Shown piece after piece: positions 7,146 to 9,283 of a DNA stretch of 9,283 nucleotides (positions within the stretch are counted from its first letter, which is position 1; every line of letters begins with the position of its first letter). The DNA is from Verrucomicrobiales bacterium (GTDB lineage Bacteria; Verrucomicrobiota; Verrucomicrobiia; Verrucomicrobiales; V1-33), in NCBI GenBank assembly GCA_023253495.1, contig JALRGF010000364.1, forward strand, positions 1 through 9,283, read 5' to 3'. Under the pieces are notes generated by a model. The model was not told the origin of the DNA and did no database searches. It saw nothing but the letters and a program-made list of their open reading frames with translations. The position numbers and the translations under genes are program-made.

Positions 7146-9283
7146 ATGGCCAAAAACATTCCAAAAGCCGAACCTTCCGCCGGTCCCAGTGTGGGCGATA
7201 TTGTCTATGTGCTCGCCAAGCATAAATGGAAAATCCTCGCCTCCACCCTTGTCACCCTGGGAGCCGCGGGCGCCTACTTCTACAGAGCGCCCGCTGTATA
7301 CGAGTCGAAGTCACTGGTAATGGTGCGTTATGTCATATCCCGCAACGCGCTCGACGACATCGACTCCAAGAGTATGCCGGGCGGCGGCCGCGGCGTGGAC
7401 TCGATCATGATGGCCCAGGCGGCCATTCTCCAGAGCCGTGACCTTGCCCGCAGCGTGGTTGAGATGCTGCTCGGAAAAAGAGACCCCGCCGCCACCGACG
7501 AGGAAAAAGCCCCCATTGATCCGGATCCCAAGCTGGTCAGCCGGCTCAGTCCGGGCAGCCCGCCCAACCGGCTTGAACTGGACGCCGTCGACGCCATCAT
7601 CAAACAGATCAGCGCGTCCGCCGGGCGCGGAGGCAACATTCTCAATGTCAGCTTCAAGCATAAAGACCCGGAGGTGGCCACCCGGGTGCTCGACGCCATC
7701 GTCAAACAATACCTCGCCACACACCTCTCCATCTACCGCTCGAAGGAGGCGGCAGCCGAGATCCTGCTTGAGGTCACAAAATCCGAGGGCACCCTGAAGC
7801 GCACCGAAGGGGACCTGCTCAAGTTGCGTGCCGAAAAGGAAATCCTCACCCTCGACAGTGCCATCACCAGCCTGAATGCCGAGCTGGTCCAGGCCCGCGG
7901 GCAGTTGAGCGATGCCGACAGCCGCCTGGCCGAACAGCAGGCGCGGGTCGAAGCCCTGCTGGGTGCCGGAGCGGCTGCCCGGACCAAGCCGCCCGCCCCA
8001 CTGGAGGGAACGACCCCCGCGCCGCCCGCCGACGGAACGAAGTCCGAGGGCGAGGCGGCCGCCCTGCCGCCCGCCTCGCCCCTTCACCCGCTCGTGGCCG
8101 ATGGTACTACGACCCGGTATCAAGCGGTGCTTGTCCGCCTGAACGGTCTGCGCAGCCAGAATGTCTCCCTGCTGTCGAAATTCACCCCGGAAAGTGAGGC
8201 GGTCAAAATCAATCAAGCCCAGATCGCCACCCTCGAACGCGAGCAGATGGCTCTGGAACAGCAGCACCCGGAAATTTTCTCCATGATGCGCTCCTCCTCC
8301 CCCGGTGCCGGCAGCGGCCCGGTTCTTGATCCACTGGCCGAGCAGGCCGCGCTCAAGGCGGCTGAGGTGCGCAAGCAGAAAATCGAGGAGCGCATCCGCC
8401 AGCTCGAACAACGCCGCACCAACCTGATTCAGGATGCCGGGATCATCTCGCAGGCCGAACGCAATCAGGCCATCAATGAGGAAAATCACAAGTACCTCAT
8501 GATCAGTAAGAAAAAAGCCGAGCTGGATCAGAAGCTGAACACCGACAACATCCCGAACATCAACATCGTCCAAGCCGCCTCCCCCGGGGTCGAGGATATC
8601 AAGAAGCGCGTCCAGATCGCCCTTGGTATCGCCGGTGCCGGCCCCGCCATCTCCACCGCCCTGGTCCTGCTTTGCGGTCTGATCCTCAACCGCACCATCC
8701 GGCGGCCGGCCGAATTCGAGGAAAAGCTCGGGTTTCCCCTCATGGTCGCCATCCCTTTCTTCCCAGTCCTCGCCAAAGGCCGCTCCGCCCCGCGCCTGAA
8801 GGGACCCAAGGATGACCCCAAACAACTCACGGCCCCGGATCCGTCCACTCCTCCCTGGGATCCCGATCACTGCATCCGTCCGCACGCGGAAGCCATCCGC
8901 GACCGCCTCGGACTTTTCTTCGAGGTCAATGCCATCGACCACAAACCCAAACTCATCGCCGTCACCGGCCAAACCGCAGGAGCCGGCGCCTCCACCGTTG
9001 CCTCCGGCATCGCCGCCGCCCTCTCGGAAACCGGCGATGGCAAGGTGCTGCTCGTGGACATGGGCGGCACCCACGGTGCCGCCCACCCGTTTTTCGACGG
9101 CCGTCCGGCGCCCTCCCTCTCCACCGCCATCCGCTCATCCCGCGGCTCGGATGAAGCTGCCGACAACCTCTTCCTGGCCAAGGCCGACAACCCGAACCCG
9201 GGGATCACCTCCATTGGCGCCTCCCGCCTCGCCCGTCTCATGCCCGACCTGAAGGCGAGCTACTTCGACTACATCATCTTCGA
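7146..9283 (+). CDS. Wzz/GumC-type polysaccharide chain-length protein with degenerate BY-kinase-like domain (3'-truncated)
   Basis: ATG 7146 opens a frame that is still open at the window end (712 codons). Residues 14-30 (VGDIVYVLAKHKWKIL) and the following membrane helix (about 30-46) are the Wzz N-terminus. The periplasmic part has the usual SIMMAQAAILQSRDLARSVV stretch, coiled coils at about 199-275 and 319-472, and a Pro/Ala-rich linker between them (about 280-317). A second membrane helix spans about 489-515. The cytoplasmic part has the family junction FEEKLGFPLMVAIPF and AEAIRDRLGLFF, then an ATPase-like core. Related proteins control polymer length and export in the inner membrane and, as tyrosine kinases, autophosphorylate a C-terminal tyrosine cluster. 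Here the P-loop reads TAGAGAST (residues 610-617) with Ala615 in place of the catalytic lysine, and the Walker A' segment reads VLLVDMGG (Asp638). A Walker B-like YFDYIIF ends the window. Any tyrosine tail lies outside. Confidence 0.88.
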   Translation, partial: MAKNIPKAEPSAGPSVGDIVYVLAKHKWKILASTLVTLGAAGAYFYRAPAVYESKSLVMVRYVISRNALDDIDSKSMPGGGRGVDSIMMAQAAILQSRDLARSVVEMLLGKRDPAATDEEKAPIDPDPKLVSRLSPGSPPNRLELDAVDAIIKQISASAGRGGNILNVSFKHKDPEVATRVLDAIVKQYLATHLSIYRSKEAAAEILLEVTKSEGTLKRTEGDLLKLRAEKEILTLDSAITSLNAELVQARGQLSDADSRLAEQQARVEALLGAGAAARTKPPAPLEGTTPAPPADGTKSEGEAAALPPASPLHPLVADGTTTRYQAVLVRLNGLRSQNVSLLSKFTPESEAVKINQAQIATLEREQMALEQQHPEIFSMMRSSSPGAGSGPVLDPLAEQAALKAAEVRKQKIEERIRQLEQRRTNLIQDAGIISQAERNQAINEENHKYLMISKKKAELDQKLNTDNIPNINIVQAASPGVEDIKKRVQIALGIAGAGPAISTALVLLCGLILNRTIRRPAEFEEKLGFPLMVAIPFFPVLAKGRSAPRLKGPKDDPKQLTAPDPSTPPWDPDHCIRPHAEAIRDRLGLFFEVNAIDHKPKLIAVTGQTAGAGASTVASGIAAALSETGDGKVLLVDMGGTHGAAHPFFDGRPAPSLSTAIRSSRGSDEAADNLFLAKADNPNPGITSIGASRLARLMPDLKASYFDYIIF

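Noticed and set aside
7311..9086. Long minus-strand frame of 591 codons
   Set aside because: It is the antisense shadow of the Wzz/kinase-like gene. The + frame has clear family motifs along its whole length, and the long antisense opening is expected from GC-rich codon bias.

Overview
This is a GC-rich bacterial window in which every supported gene lies on the + strand. The source is most plausibly a verrucomicrobial, Opitutales-like genome, with a planctomycete-type relative as the alternative. That is inference. It rests on the Ala-rich WD40/coiled-coil protein, a type common in Planctomycetes and Verrucomicrobia, the exopolysaccharide cluster with a FemAB-like gene, and gene starts that lack Shine-Dalgarno sequences. 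No rRNA, tRNA, CRISPR array or insertion sequence was seen.

Layout. Positions 1-1584 hold the 3' part of a WD40 beta-propeller protein whose blades are interrupted by a long alanine/glutamate-rich coiled coil. Positions 1585-2132 are non-coding. They contain two weak terminator-like hairpins, a near-perfect palindrome and an AT-rich island with short repeats that looks like a promoter or operator. From 2133 to the window end runs an exopolysaccharide or O-antigen type cluster: a monotopic initiating sugar-phosphate transferase (2133-3044), a 187-nt gap, and then a tight run of a Gfo/Idh/MocA dehydrogenase (3232-4347), a hexapeptide N-acetyltransferase (4344-4865), a DegT-family PLP aminotransferase (4862-5980), a FemAB/GNAT-like protein (6022-7119) and a Wzz-type chain-length protein with a C-terminal tyrosine-kinase-like ATPase domain (7146 to the end, incomplete).

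How the genes fit together. The dehydrogenase, acetyltransferase and aminotransferase overlap by 4 nt at each junction. They occur in the same order as wlbA-wlbB-wlbC of Bordetella and carry the same three activities as WbpB/WbpD/WbpE of Pseudomonas. The simplest reading is that they make a nucleotide-linked 3-acetamido sugar, such as UDP-2,3-diacetamido-2,3-dideoxyglucuronate. The sugar transferase would load the first sugar phosphate on undecaprenyl phosphate, and the Wzz/kinase-like protein would control polymerisation and export. The FemAB-like protein may decorate the polymer with an acyl or aminoacyl group.

Most notable point: the ATPase domain of the Wzz protein keeps the overall tyrosine-kinase layout, but the P-loop lysine position is alanine (Ala615) and the Walker A' motif is altered. 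It may be a non-catalytic pseudokinase.
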